Part shown: positions 9,001 to 18,500 of the stretch, one piece after another
How the letters are laid out: every line of letters begins with the position of its first letter
How positions within the stretch are numbered: the first letter of the stretch is position 1
Origin: Diacronema lutheri
Lineage: Eukaryota; Haptophyta; Pavlovophyceae; Pavlovales; Pavlovaceae
DNA length: 64,000 nucleotides
Direction of reading: 5' to 3'
Assembly: GCA_019448385.1 (NCBI GenBank)
Contig: JAGTXO010000003.1
Location: forward strand, 62,001 to 126,000
Position numbers and translations under genes: made by a program
The notes under the pieces: model-generated
Told to the model about the DNA's origin: nothing
Database searches by the model: none
Seen by the model: only the letters and a program-made list of their open reading frames with translations

Positions 9001-10329
9001 CTGCAATGGCAGGCTTGGCGGCTGCAACGCCGATGACACCGCCGCGCTCGAAACGAGCGCGTGCATCGACGGCGGCTGTGGTGCGACGCTGAGCGCAAAT
9101 GCGCCCGCAGACACTGGCGCGCTCGAAGGCAAATCGACCAGCGGAATCGATGCTTGCTGCAGTGGCAGACTTGCCGACGGCAACGCCGATGACACCGCCG
9201 CGCTCGAAACGAGCGCGTGCATCGACGGCGGCTGTGGTGCGACGCTCAGCGCAAATGCGCCCGCAGACAAAGGCGCGCTCGAAGGCAAATCGACCAGCGG
9301 AATCGATGCTTGCTGCAGTGGCAGGCTTGCCGACGGCAACGCCGATGACACCGCCGCGCTCGAAACGAGCGCGTGCATCGACGGCGGCTGTGGCGCGGAG
9401 CTGAGCGCATATGCGGCTGCAGACGATGGCGCGCTCGACGGCAGCACGCTCCATGGTAGTGAAGTACGCTGCAGCCGTAGGCTGCCTTCCGCGAACAACG
9501 GGGCGTTCGATGGCCGCTCCAAGAACGACGCCTCTGATAAGGAACGCGTTGAGCCCGGCTTGAATGACGTGCCGAGCGGGGCAAACGGCGCTTGCAGAGG
9601 GGAAGCGGACGGCGGAGCCGACGGCGGCGGGGTCGGTGGCGGCGGCAAAGGCCGAGCGAGCTCGCACGCAAAGGCGCGCGCGCTCTCGCATGGCGCGTTC
9701 TCGTACTCGCCCGCGGCCAAGAGCAGCAGGCAGTCGCCGCCCTCCGCTGTCGGGAAGCCGCGCGCGAACGGGAGGAACCCCGCCAGCTCGCCCTTTGCGC
9801 TCAAAAAGAGGTTTTCCCAGTTGGCCGCGCTGCGCGACCGCCGATCGGCGCCAACCCACGAGCCGTTGCTGCCGAGGATCGGCAGGCTGCCCAGCTGCCC
9901 GCTCAGCTGGCTTTGAACCGCGTCGATCTCGAGCGCGTCGTGCGGTAGCCACAATCCGCCGACGCCCTGCGTCCTCGTGCCAATCAGCGCACACGCGCCG
10001 CTCGCCGCGTCAAAGTCGGTCGCGGACGACGCGTTGAAGTGGAAGACGCACATGGGCGCGCCGTCGCGCGTGACGTAGGCGCTCGGCACGGGCAGCGCTG
10101 CGCACGAGCTGAGCGACGGCGGCTGCAACGGCGGCGGCGGGCTCGGAGGCGGAAGCGACGTCGGCGGGCTCACTGGGCGCGGGTCCGCCGGGCGCGCTCC
10201 GAGTGGGTCCTCGCCGGCCAAGCTCGGGCTCGGGCCCGGGCTCGCTCTCGGGCCCAAGCCCTGCTCGGGCAGCTGCAATTGCCACGCGCACGCAGCGCGC
10301 GCGCTGAGCGCGAGCCCAGCGAGCAGCAT
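1..10329 (-). CDS. Giant receptor-like protein, copy A (C-type lectin, repeats, IPT/TIG); C-terminal part beyond the left edge
   Basis: The frame opens at the ATG at 10329 and I see no stop down to base 1, giving at least 3443 residues. The start is chosen because it begins a signal peptide (MLLAGLALSARA). In order come a Pro/Ser linker, a C-type lectin-like domain (about 9640-10090), roughly 21 repeats of 52 aa (6260-9440), a long PPSPPPP-type stalk (about 4790-6170), an extra ~130-aa domain (about 4390-4780), nine ~100-aa repeats with an LCYRF-like motif (about 1450-4230), and IPT/TIG domains up to the edge. The downstream 4.3 kb is nearly identical to copy B, whose C-terminal half carries REJ, GPS and membrane segments, so A probably does too. 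Likely a cell-surface adhesion or recognition protein; this role is inferred from domains only. Long plus-strand open frames here are antisense shadows of the repeats. Confidence 0.8.
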   Translation of the reverse strand, partial: MLLAGLALSARAACAWQLQLPEQGLGPRASPGPSPSLAGEDPLGARPADPRPVSPPTSLPPPSPPPPLQPPSLSSCAALPVPSAYVTRDGAPMCVFHFNASSATDFDAASGACALIGTRTQGVGGLWLPHDALEIDAVQSQLSGQLGSLPILGSNGSWVGADRRSRSAANWENLFLSAKGELAGFLPFARGFPTAEGGDCLLLLAAGEYENAPCESARAFACELARPLPPPPTPPPSAPPSASPLQAPFAPLGTSFKPGSTRSLSEASFLERPSNAPLFAEGSLRLQRTSLPWSVLPSSAPSSAAAYALSSAPQPPSMHALVSSAAVSSALPSASLPLQQASIPLVDLPSSAPLSAGAFALSVAPQPPSMHALVSSAAVSSALPSASLPLQQASIPLVDLPSSAPVSAGAFALSVAPQPPSMHALVSSAAVSSALQPPSLPLQHASIPLVDSPSSAPLSAGAFALSVAPQPPSMHALVSSAVVSSALQPPSLPLQQASIPLVELPSSAPLSAGAFALSVAPQPPSMHALVSSAAVSSALPSASLPLQQASIPLVDLPSSAPLSAAAFALSVAPQPPSMHPLVSSAVVSSSLPSASLPLQHASIPLVDLPSSAPLFAGTYAFSVAPQPPSMHALVPSAAVSSAFPPPSLPLQQASIPLVQLPSSAPLSAAAFALSVAPQPPSMHSLVPSAAVSSALQPPSLPLQQASIPLVDLPSSAPLSAAAFALSVAPQPPSMHALVSSAAVSSALPSASLPLQQASIPLVDLPSSAPLSAGAFVLSVAPQPPSMHALVSSAAVSSALPSASLPLQQASIPLVDLPSSAPLSAAAFALSVAPQPPSMHALVSSAAVSSALPSASLPLQQASIPLVDLPSSAPLSAGAFALNVAPQPPSMHALVSSAAVSSALPSASLPLQQASIPLVVSPSSAPLSAGAFALSVAPQPPSMHALVSSAVVSSALPSASLPLQQASIPLVDLPSSAPLSAAAFALSVESQPPSMHALVSSAAVSSALPSASLPPQQASIPLVDLPSSAPLSAAAFALSVESQPPSMHALVSSAAVSSALPSASLPPQQASIPLVDLPSSAPLSAAAFALSVESQPPSMHALVSSAAVSSALPSASLPLQQASIPLVQLPSSAPLSAAAFALSVAPQPPSMHALVSSAAVSSALLSASLPLQQASIPLVDSPSSAPLSAGALALSVAPLPPSMHALVSSALVSSALPSASLPLQQASIPLVDLPSSAPLSAAAFALSVAPQPPSMHALVSSAAVSSALPSASLPLQQASIPLVELPSSAPLSAGAFALSVAPQPPSMHPLVLSAAVSSALPSASLPLQHASIPLVDLPSSAPLSAGAFVLSVAPLPPSFHAPISHAELLSTLPLSGSLPLSQPLSSASPRLPPPSLLPRIPPSSSPPPGLPPSPPPPSSPPPGLPPSPPPPSPPPPSPPPPDLPPSFPPPSSPPPGLPPSPFPPSSPPPGLPPSPPPPSPPPPSPPLPSLPPSPPPPSSPPPGLPPSPPPPSSPPPGLPPSPPPPSSPPPGLPPSPPPPSSPPPGLPPSPFPPSSPSPGLPPSPPPPSSPPPGPLRSPPPPSSPPPDPPPSPPPPSSPPPGLPPSPPPPSSPPPGLPPSPPPPSSPPPGLPPSPFPPSSPSPGLPPSPPPPSSPPPGPLRSPPPPSSPPPDPPPSPPPPSSPPPGLPPSPPPPSSPPPGLPPSPPPPSSPPPDPPPSPPPPSSPPPDSPPSPPPPSSPPPDPPPNPPPPSSSPPVPPPSPPPFSLPPFSPPPSPPPLRPPTSSPAPFSPPSAPPLLLPSAPLPPPGSLASSPPAFDSRPSPPLPSPPSLPQQPLSPPAWLPLPTPPPQSPPPPGSREYIQLLLAVPLDEFGSAQADALLDGLARIGRRARSTLQVVSLKAASIEIIVEAFTAQSGSDGSLAEVLQALSLDELSAELGVDVHVLTVLHAGCTDSASPSYDCSATHDDGSCVPQSSAPPSNPHVPPSPHLPPSPAPSGPPSLPPPSPSPPSPPPPLPSRPPFAPPPSPPPPSPPPSYLNGTTVVASVVGLGASFDVSSRWYLPDGAFAKLVRTDGGGGDGAPDCAATPARAELGGELVVAGGRLNWTATSAGYGARLCFRSTPAGDVWLLDETLLVHTFGVDAAAERAAAGFARDVRLDGVGVSYASSNPLADRAGERDQAFFVRPDSASAAASAGSTGACDAADAVAPPSALAGRIATFTFPRVESGLVLCYRFAGHAPRLFANTTVDVIGLAARAAPYRAVVGVPKRIQFGGVGLRAGDSARWLLPGATSCASAMSPASSRAVLDGSDSASFDLSVGALGRPLCFTFGGLGELLYAQITLDALEVRGPTRSTAVYRVDETIAFSGVGIGAGDRASWVSASSASCAGVDGAAVAVGEDGVGAFSAATSSALQAAAFGYVLCYAFAGEPFARVPTVRLDVLRVTAPAVTVAVAGVAEVVPFAGVGLARGSDAAFWADARGACALGEAGARAEYGGLALIDALGTSGTFTLLAGVPRAALRLCYRFGAEPFAFFDDVTLLAREVTGPRSTTAVVGAVETVAFDGVGLAPADVAFWLPPTAAALVGTAGALELGAALCADAAGGPESPDGGVQTLSAALGATFTFATARERSALCYRHAGKPWRMYENLRLLVAQIQGPARTLAVAGVEERLTPVGVGIAPGDQGMWLHADGAGMACALGEASALPQYGGVWTVQTPTVTATGTLPPHALFTPSGAPVAGLVLCYRFAQEPWRLYEGSVLDTYGLNALAVVGGGGSNAAVVRSPTLVTFNGVGVSDGDSAFWVPAATLSCAAAAPLAQLGGARLVVSAGASFTFLAGAGSAVPYALCYRFGSQQYALYAQPELSLAVWEVTAPFVALGAIEIETRVRLVGHGLRDGDSAFWARAGGAGCAEAQRIGPSALRANGVFAFTFAELQSGLELCYSFLGRPHVRFSQPALTITFPTDPLALADFAHVAPTGGALGVGTLVTVSGSGFDKGATAKAALIRCDFGAQSAPAVSVSARSIVCLSPRFSIETSVPFALRVDELDESGAARNPVVLLTAFGAYDAAHVHVTRALPSGGPQGVEGARVALLGANLTNYGRLTVRFGAKGDVPASLPDAGVAELVCAAPYDPPAVGAPTSVELSVSLDGQTFVTPSPPLVYTLYTALVERSYPAGAPLQAATVTLVGLGFVDLGDVATCAYARADGRGDLLGAGVVVSASEVVCATPTGATPGAYTVSLSLNSGVDFVPAQFDPPALTLYDAASELAVRAVDPPAGPVGGGTVVTVIGRGFADFGSGQLCCVLARVTDVAQAPGCAAPATLLADGADGSSRALCTMPPAPDGAPAAVPFEVSLNGGVAYSVSVDSAVAFEYYAQPVVSSIQPSSGDAEGGGLVTIVGSGFAALEPPFAGTTAEGGTNATVRLRVRFGSTVATEPPLEWSDTRIVQRATW
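4385..4790 (-). other. Extra domain present in copy A but absent from copy B
   Basis: Read in the gene's frame, this stretch encodes about 130 residues between two Pro-rich segments. It begins near REYIQLLLAVPLDEF and ends with a Cys-containing motif, GCTDSASPSYDCSATHDDGS. That motif resembles the GCTDxxAxNYDxxATxDDGSC motif seen repeatedly in algal and bacterial surface proteins. Copy B passes directly from the ~100-aa repeats into its Pro-rich stalk at the equivalent place (about 24010). No function is known to me; a small Ca-binding or adhesion module is possible. Confidence 0.6.
4790..6170 (-). repeat. Pro/Ser-rich stalk of copy A (short GC-rich tandem repeats)
   Basis: The plus strand shows tandem units of roughly 42 bp (ggcggaggcgagctgggcgg and variants). 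On the coding strand these read as [20 protein letters not shown]. Larger blocks are duplicated within it; for example, the block around 5330-5560 recurs around 5580-5810. This hydroxyproline-rich, extensin-like stalk is typical of algal wall or surface proteins. Copy B has a shorter version (about 24010-24720). Confidence 0.85.
6260..9440 (-). repeat. 156-bp coding tandem repeat of copy A, about 21 units
   Basis: The motif gacgctgagcgcaaatgcg returns every 156 bp. Each unit encodes 52 residues, with a core near IPLVELPSSAPLSAG followed by FALSVAPQPPSMHAL. The period is a multiple of three, so unit gain or loss keeps the frame. The equivalent array in copy B has about 10 units. Confidence 0.9.
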
Positions 10330-11140
10330 GACCACACGCGGAGCGCGCGCGGCGCGTACGCCCAGCGCGGCGCGCCGCGCATTGCTTGGCACGTTGCACG
10401 GCAGGCCGGCGTCAGCGCCGCCCGGGCAAATCGACGCGCAGTGTTCATTGCCTGACCGGCATGGCGGCCCCGCCGACGCGCCGGCGATTCGCGCGCGTCC
10501 CCCTTCGCGCATCCACGGCTCACCGCACCGATGGCGACCACCTCCAGATCGACAGGGCTATTTTCGGAGGTTCAATCGGCAAAGCTCATATGGAGAAGGT
10601 AAATCGCATTGTATTGATACCCGTGGGCATAACTGCCATGGCCGCGTTTCCTTCAGCCCGTACAATGACTGAGCCGCAGGCCGCAGACCGCAGTACAGGC
10701 GGGCGAGATCACGTGTGTATACGGTTTGTCCGAATCCGATGGGTGTGCCTGGGCACACCCTCTTGCGCGTGTCTAAACTTACTGTAAGCTGGACAAAAAC
10801 AGCGAACGGTGCAGCGACTGCGCGTGCAGGATGCCGTGTGCGTTGCAACTTGCAAGCTCGTGTCTGCCAGTGGACTCGGGCTTTCGGCGCTCCAGGCGGC
10901 CGAACGCGAAATGAGAACGGCAAGCGACACGCATGGATCGAGCGCAGCGCATTACGCAGGCCGACAGGCTGCGCTACCCGGCCGCTGCGGGTTCCTAAGT
11001 TTTGGACTTCTTGTTGGATGTTGGACGTGCCGCTGACCAACTGCTGTGGTGCGCTTCCCCACTCACCCACTCAGAGGCGCCATCGTGTGAACAAGCGAAG
11101 TTCGATGGCGCCTGTTCTAGACGCGAGAGGCGTAGATCGA
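10330..11140. other. Spacer upstream of copy A; no gene seen
   Basis: The first ~200 bp is homologous to the 5' flank of copy B (27205 to about 27465), so the duplication included leader/promoter DNA. From about 10560 the composition becomes less GC-rich. A perfect 8-bp-arm hairpin (gggtgtgc-ctgg-gcacaccc) lies at about 10741-10760. I see no convincing coding region or tRNA. Confidence 0.6.
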
Positions 11141-11149
11141 CGAGTCGTT

Positions 11150-12483
11150 GGAGTACGCGCCGGCGTGCACTGGGCCCCACCCGTTCCTCGAGGCCAATAT
11201 CCGACACTTCTCTTGGGTCACGACCGCAGACTTGCTGAGCCGCTTCGTCGACGACAAACGCTTCCCGGTGCTTCTCGCGCAGCGCGCGAGCGCGTGCCCT
11301 ACGCCGACCGCGCCGGGCCACGAGCACGCGCGCAGCTCGGCGCACGTTTTCCCGCCGGGCTTCGTGCCGACGCGTCTGTCGACGGCGCGCAAGCGCCCCC
11401 GGCAGTACGCGGCGAGTTCGTCGACGGCCTCGCGGCCACACCTCCCGCAGGCCAGGGAAACGGGCCGGCGCCCCTGTCGTAATCGCACAGGGGCGCGCCC
11501 TCTGCGCCACGCCGTTCGTCTGGCTCGCTCCGGGCGTCGGAACTGGCGCGGTCCTGGTCGTGGCACACGGCGCCGACTACGCCGCCAGCCCAGACGGCAC
11601 CCTGCCCGGCTTTGCGGGCGCACTCCCTCGCAACCTCGCTTTGAAATGGGCGCAGGCCGCTGGCGACGCGCTCCTCGGCGTGCATGCGCGCGCTGCCTGG
11701 GCGGGCCTCGTGCACGCGTTATTTTGCGCGACGCTCGCACCCCTTCTGCGCGGTGCGCTCTGGCGGGCGGCAATCGCGGCGCCGCTGCACATCCGAGACG
11801 CCCCCGACTCGGCGTCGCGCTCGCGCGCCATTTTCGCCAGCCGCGCGGGCCTCGTTCCTGCCCCGCACGCAGGCGCCGCAGCCTCGAGTCCCGCCGCAAC
11901 GCGCGTCGCGGCGGCTCTGCGTGCTCTCGCCGACACGCAGGCCGGCGTCCGTGCCGCCCTCTCGATCGATGGGCCGCCTTCTGGCGGCTCACGGCGCGAT
12001 GGCCGTGGCGCGCGCCGCCGTGGCGCCAGCCTCGGCGCTCCGGGCGGTGGCGCGAGCGGCTCGAGCTCGCCGACGCTCGGGGGCACGCCGACGGCCAAGC
12101 GCCTCCGCTGGGCCAGCGCCGCAGCCGCGAGTGGCGCAGCGCCCGGTCGGCCGGCTGCAGCCATACGGCGGGGCGGCTCGGCCAGCCCGAGCACGCGCGC
12201 CGCGCCGCCGGGCCAGAAGCTGGCCCGACCGAGCCGCAGCAGCGCGCATGACGCCGCCGCCGCCGCGCGCACCCGCGCGGACACGCCTACGGACGAGGCG
12301 GCGCAGCTCGGCCGCAGTGCGGCAGCCGCGCGTCCGATTCCCACGCAGCACGCGGCAAGCAGCGCGAAGGCGGTGGGCGGGCCGCCGCGCAGCCCAGCAC
12401 GCATAGCTGAGCACGACGCTTTACGCAACTCAGCTGGGCCGCTTAGCGGCTTGAAAGACCCGAACAAGAGATCTAAACGTTAG
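11150..12483 (+). mobile_element. DIRS-like gag-region fragment (old copy)
   Basis: From about 11225 to 11985 this is clearly homologous at DNA level to 32335-33100 of the DIRS-like element further right, including the shared run cttcccggtgcttctcgcgc. After about 11985 the two copies diverge. An open frame continues to 12483 with an Ala/Arg/Ser-rich, basic tail. The short sequence near 11147-11210 (gtacgcgccggcg, then cgttcctcgaggcc) resembles that near 12500-12540 (gtacgcgccgggcgttcctcaaggcc), an imperfect direct repeat around the fragment. It carries no RT or recombinase and looks like a decayed remnant sitting between receptor genes A and B. Confidence 0.6.
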
Positions 12484-12555
12484 GCGTACAGCGACGTGTA
12501 GCTCAAGTACGCGCCGGGCGTTCCTCAAGGCCACAATCCGTCCCGCAGAGCTGTT

Positions 12556-15500
12556 CTAGTCTTGGCCGCCGATGGACACGCAAAAGCCGACGAGGGTCGA
12601 GACGCACTGGCCGACGCCCGTCGCAAGGAAGTTGTTGAGCAGCTCGCTCATCACCTCGTTCTGAGACGCGATGCCGACGATCGCTGGGATGAGCATGTAG
12701 ATCCAGATCATCACCTGGCGCAGCGCAATGTGACGGAGCGGCGGTTGCGTCAGGCGCCCTTGGGCGACATTTGGGCGGCGCGCCGGTGCGCGCGCCGCGA
12801 GCGCGCGCCGCGTACCGGCTCCTCCGCGGCAAACGTCTGACCGAGACCGATGCCCCACGAGGTGATGATCGCGTTGAAGCGCTCTTCGCCAAAGGTGAGC
12901 GCAAACGTGACGGAGAGCACAGCGAGCAGCGTGAAGATGAGCCAGTTCACCAGCCAGCCAATCACGATCCGCGCCCACCTCGGCAGCTTGAGCGTGTCCT
13001 CCCACACGACGCGCCACTTGCCGCGCTGCTTGCGCCGCTCAGCCTCGGCGACCGCGTAGTCCTGCATGCGCTCGAGGTACCACGCCATCAGCTCGGCAAA
13101 CTCGACATCTCCCGAGCCGTCAGTGTCGAGCTGATGCACGAGGCTGCGTGCGCAAGAGAGAGGCGGGCGGATGCGGGGGGGGGGGGGGGGGGGGGGGGGG
13201 GGCGGGACGAGCGGGCGGCCGCGCCGTGCGCCGACCGCGTTACGCGCAAGGGTTGCTGTGAGCTCGCGCGCGCGCGCCGTGCCGAATGCGCGCGTGCGTG
13301 CAGCCCGCTGCAGCGGCGCAGCGCGCGTGCGACGCACGCGTCCGCCTCCTCCTGTGAGACCTTGAGGCCGACGCGCCTCATGAAGAGCCGCAGCTCAGAG
13401 CCCTTCAGCGAGCCGTCACCGTCCTTGTCGTACCGGCGAAAGGAGCGGAAGAGCTGGCGCACCTCGCGCGCGCGCAGCACGTACCTGTGTGCGCAGCGGC
13501 AGTGCGGCGCAAGGCGTGAGCGCGCGGCGCGCGGGGCGCGCACCACGGCGCACGAGCGCGCGGGGCGCGGCGCGCGCACGTTGGCCTCTTCTCGCTCGCG
13601 GCGCTGTGCATGCGCGCGACGAGCCGATTGAGGCGCGCGCGCTGCGCCGCGTCAATGGGCAGGTCGGCGAACGCCTCCTTGGCCCGCGCGTGCTCCGGCA
13701 GGTCGCTGGTCTCAACGCCCTCTGCCCCCTCCGCCGGCTCTGGGCCGTGCGCAACGCGCCAGCCAGGCGCCAGGGCGTCGGTGGTGCGCGTCACGATGGG
13801 GTTGATCAGCGCGCGGCCTGCTCTGGGCGGCGACGTGCTGTCGAGCACGAGCTGCGAGCGGCCGCCGCTGCCCAGCGCCTTTTCGTCGTCGCCCGTGCCC
13901 CTCGCGGACGCCATCTCGCAACGCTCTCCCGCGGCGGGAAGGGCGGCCGCATGCCTCTCCGTCGGCCACATGCGGTGAACGAAGCTGCCCGCGCGGGCAG
14001 CGGCAGGCGGAGCGCGGTGTGCCACCGCGGAATGTGTGCGCGACTGCGCAGCGTCGCGTCCGCCGCCGGGCGCGGAGCGCATAACGGCCAGCGACGCACC
14101 CGTGCGCGCCGAGTTTGTGGCGGCCGGCATGTCCCAGCCCGGCAGCGCCGCCGCGCCGTGCGCCTGGGGCGTTGTGCGCGGAGAGGACGGCAGCTGCGTC
14201 AGAGAGCGCGGCCATGCGAGCGGCAGCAGAGACCTAGTCCGGTGCGAAAGCGGGGGCGGATGACTTGGTGGGGCCGGACGCGCGAAAGGTGCCACCCCAA
14301 GCAGCTCGGGCTCGGCGCCGACGCGCGAGCTGAAGAGCTGCGGCGGATCGCGCGACGAGGAGCGGCGCGCCGCGCTGCTCGGTCTCGTGTGAAGCTGATC
14401 GTCGGCCGTCGAAGGCGCGGCCTGCTGCCTTGCCGTGCCGCTTGAGGGCACGCGGCCGTGCCTGTACCCACCAGAGCGCCATTCGCTCGCCGACGAACAC
14501 GCGGCGCGCGTCTCGGCGGGGCCGCCGTGTTCACAGGCCACGGCGGCAACGTTCACGATCGAGCCAGCACGCGCAAGCGACGTAGCGGCGCGCGCGCCTC
14601 CGAGCGCGCCACCGAGCGTGGCGCGCGCGCGCAAGGCACGCGGCACGAGTGGCTTGGCGCCACCTCCACCGCCTTCCGGCGGCGCGCGCCCGGGCGACGC
14701 CGGTAGGCTGGGCGGCAGACCGGGCGGCAGACCAGGCGGCGGCGCGCTCTCACCGCCGAGCGGCATGATCATCGCTGCGCTGCTCGTGCGCACCGCCGCC
14801 GAGCCGTAGCAAGAGACGGTGGCTTCCCCAGCGCCAGCGTTGCTTGTGCCAGATGACAAAGATGTCCACAACTCGGTTGCACGCGAGTAGGCGTCGACTG
14901 ACGCCGCTGTTGCGACGGACACCGCCCTCTGCACGGTGGTGGCGGCGGGCGAACGAGCGAGAGCCTCGGCGCTGCCGCTCGTGCGCTCGTTGGACGTCGC
15001 GCCGCGCTCGCCTGCATGCGACGGCAGCTGCAGCTGCTCCCATCTCGTGATGATTGCGCGGCGCAGAGCGCTGCCAATGCCGTCAGCGGCGTCCGCGTGC
15101 GCGACCGTGCCGCGCTCGCCATCGCCGAACGCCCGCAGCGGCATCGCGCCCGTGCCGCCCACCAGCCCGCGAGCGCTCGGCGCGGGCGCACCTGCAGAAA
15201 CATCCGCACGCGCGCTCTCGCGCGCGCCGGCTGGCGGCGGCGGCGATCGCGCCGGCGCGGCGCGGTGCCGCGCATGGATGGGCGAGTGCACGGGCGAGCC
15301 GAGCGTGGCGAGCATCATCGCGCTGCGCCTCCGGTAGAGCGACGGGCCTGCGAGGCCGCTCACCGCGCGGCCGAGGCTTGTGAGGACGGGCAGCGGCTTG
15401 GAGTAGGCGAACGCCCATGTCAGCTTCATCAGCACGAGGCACGGCGCGGCGAGCGCGGCGCAGATCGTCGCGTTGATCACGACGACGAGCAGATTGATAG

Positions 15501-18500
15501 TGGGCGTGGCCTCCTCCGAGAAGAGCAAGCAGATGATGAAGACTTCGAGCATGAGCATGTTGAACAGGATCTGCACGAGCTGCGGCCGCCTGATCTCAGA
15601 GTCGCGCGCAAACCACAGGCCGAGCACCGTGTGGTCCGACTCGAGGCTCGCCATCATCGCGCGCGTGATGCGCACGAGCAGCCGCTCCTTCTTGCGCGCG
15701 CCGCCGCCCTCAACGCCGCCCTCCGCCGGCGCGCCCAGCTTGTCCGCCGCCACCTTGCCCAGCCGTTCGGTCGCCGCGGTGACGCGCGCGCGCGCCACCT
15801 CGCGCTCCATCTCGGACTGCGCGCCCTTGACCATCGCAATTGCCTCGCGCGTCTCGCGTCGCGTCCTTGCTTGGATCGGTCGTCGCTGCAGCAGCCGCGC
15901 CGCGCGCGCCTCGATCGCGTCGAGCTTCTTGTCGACATAGGCGGCCGCGTCGTCCGTGCGCCTCTGCGCGCGCGAGCGCAAGTCCTCCTGCGTGGTGCGC
16001 AAGCTCGTCGTGTCGCCCGCGGCGATGGCGGCAGCGCGTGCCTGCTTGCGCTCGAGCGCGCGCGCGCGCATCTCCGCCGCGCGCCTCAGCTCGCGCCGGT
16101 CGTCGTAGGCGTCCTTGGCGACGGCGAGGACGAGGCACAGGGCGCATGCGCCCGCCAGCGAGAAGACGAGCGCGTAGACGCTCGGGTTGGCCGCTATCGG
16201 CGGCGGCTTTGTGAGCACGTCAGCCAGGTCGTCCGACGAGAAGGTGTTGATCGTCACCGACTGCGCCACCTCGCGCGCCTCGTCTGGGCTGCTCGGCACG
16301 GAGATTCCGCCAAAGTCGGTCAGATGGTCGCATGCGCACAGCAGCGCGCGCTCATCGCCGCCGTCGGGCGTGGGCAGCGTGCGACAGCCGTCCGTCGCCC
16401 AACGCGCGTCCGCTTCATGCCAGTAGTGGCAAACCGCGGTCAGCTCGCACGAGTCGCCATAGAAGGGCGACGCGCACGCGCATGCGCCGTTGGGTAGGCA
16501 CGCGCCGCGCCCGAGGCAGTCGGATGCACGCGAGCAATTGAACGCGCGCTCGGACGCGTCGGCGGCAAGCTGAAGCGGGATCGTCAGCACAATGGGCTCG
16601 GCCAGCCCGGCAATCGCCACGTCTGCCCCCGTCGCAGCCGCCCTGAGCGTCACCGAGAAGACGCCAGTCGCAAGGCCGCCCAGCCCAGCGTTGCCACCGC
16701 TGCCGTCCGCCGTCGCATTCTGCTCGGCGGGGTCGGCGTGCACGTTCGCGCCAAAGCTGACGAGCACGAGGTCGACGCCCGTCGCCAGGTCGACGGCGCT
16801 GCCGTTCACACCGGCAAAAAGGGTAGCGGGCATCGCCACCGCACCCGCGCCGCCCGGGCCGGCGATCGTTGCGTTGGCCGTCGAGTCAGCGTTGGAGCGC
16901 GCGGCGGAGATGTTCATGTTGGCGCCCGTCTGCTCAATGCCCGCTTCGCCCGCCACCGTGCCGGCGAGCAAAGCCGCGCCCAAGCCCCGCGCCGCCGCCG
17001 TCGCCGCCGCGCTGACCGCGTCCGCCTGCACGCGCGCGTATGCGGCGCCGGCGGCCGCCGCAGCCGCCGAAGCGCCGAGCGTCGAGTCGAGCGCGCCGGC
17101 AATGTTGCCCGCCGTCGCAGCGTCGATGCCATCAACCGCCGCGGCCGCAGCGATGGCTGCCACTTGCGAAAGGCCGCTCACCGCCGCACCGGCTGAGAGC
17201 GCGCCGCTGCCGCCGCCACCGCCTTGGATCACCGTCGAGAGCACGGACGCCAGCAGGTTGCGCGCGCTCAGGTCGGTCGAGCCGATCGCGTCGGTCGCGC
17301 TCTGCACGAGCGCAAGCAGCTCGAGCGCGAGGTCCGGCTCCGCCGCGCCCGCCGTGCCGTTGGCCGTGCCGTTACCGATCGCCACGTCGGCGTCGGCGAG
17401 CGCGCGGCGCAAGCGCCGCGCGCCGCCGCGTGCGGCCGCGCTTGCGGCCGCGAGATCGGCGCAGCTCGCCGTGCCCGCGGACGTGGCGACGGAGGCAACA
17501 TGCCCAAGCGCAGCAAAGCCGTCACCCATGCTCGCCTTTGACGCCGCCGAGCTGACCGCGCCTCGCAGCGCCTCGCAGCTCGGCGCGCCGACCGCGATTG
17601 GCCGCGTCGCCTGCGTGCGCCCGCCGTACGCGTCGACGATGGCGAGCTCGATGCGGCCTTCGACGCCCTCGCGCAGCTGCGTCGACAACTCGGATGCCTT
17701 GGACGGCGGCGCGAGCGCCGTCGCGAGCGCGGACGGCGCGGGCGCGTGCGCGAAACCGTAGCTGAGCGGCAGGTCGTCCGGGTCGTCCGACCAGCCGACG
17801 GCTGCGAGAGCAAAGACAGTCTGCGCCGCCGAGCCGGTCGATGGCTGCACGCTGAGGCGGCCACCGTACGGCGGCCGGTTGATCAGCACGCGCACCTCGC
17901 CCACCGTCGTCGCGTCGCCGCCGCGCACCGTCAGCTCGAAGGAGTAGAGCGCGCCCGCCGTGAGCACGCCCGACCGGAAGGCGAGCGCTGGCTGCGCGCT
18001 GCCCGTCGTCGTTGTGCGCACGGCGTCGGCGAGGTCGAGGGTCGTGTCGGGCTCGAAGGCGCCGGCACGAAAGACGAGCGCGCGCCACGCGTGGCTGTAC
18101 GCGACCGCGCCCTCCGCCTGCAGCGCCGCCGCCGTCGCGTCGAGGCGCGTGACGATCGCGAACCGCTCGGTCGGCGACGTCCACGCCGCGTTGAACTTTG
18201 CGGCGGCGAGCGGCTCGAAGGTGATGGCCGGCACGTGCGCGGGGCTCGGCGCGAGCGCGGTCACGATGATCGACGCGCTCGCGGGCCCGAGCCCCGACCC
18301 CGCCTTCGCGACGGTGAGCGTGATGGCGTATCGCGCGCCCGCGAGCGGTGGGATCGTTCCGGCCGGCAGCAGCAGCGTCGGCCGGTCGAGCTGCACGCTC
18401 GCGGGCAGCGGCAACGCAACGGCACCGGCGGCCTCGTCGACGCTCGCCAGCTCGACCGTCCACGCGTACGCCAGCCCTGCTCGTCCCGAACCCTCGCCGT

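Noticed and set aside
6756-9098. 780-codon minus-strand frame rich in Arg/Cys/Ser
   Set aside because: An off-frame reading of the 156-bp coding repeat. The real frame gives the 52-aa IPLVELPSSAP units continuous with the signal peptide and lectin domain.
10330-11140. tRNA or other structured RNA gene
   Set aside because: Only a short 8-bp hairpin was seen; no cloverleaf, A-box or B-box pattern.
15016-16497. 493-codon plus-strand frame
   Set aside because: Antisense of the GPS/TM part of receptor copy B; high GC leaves all frames open.
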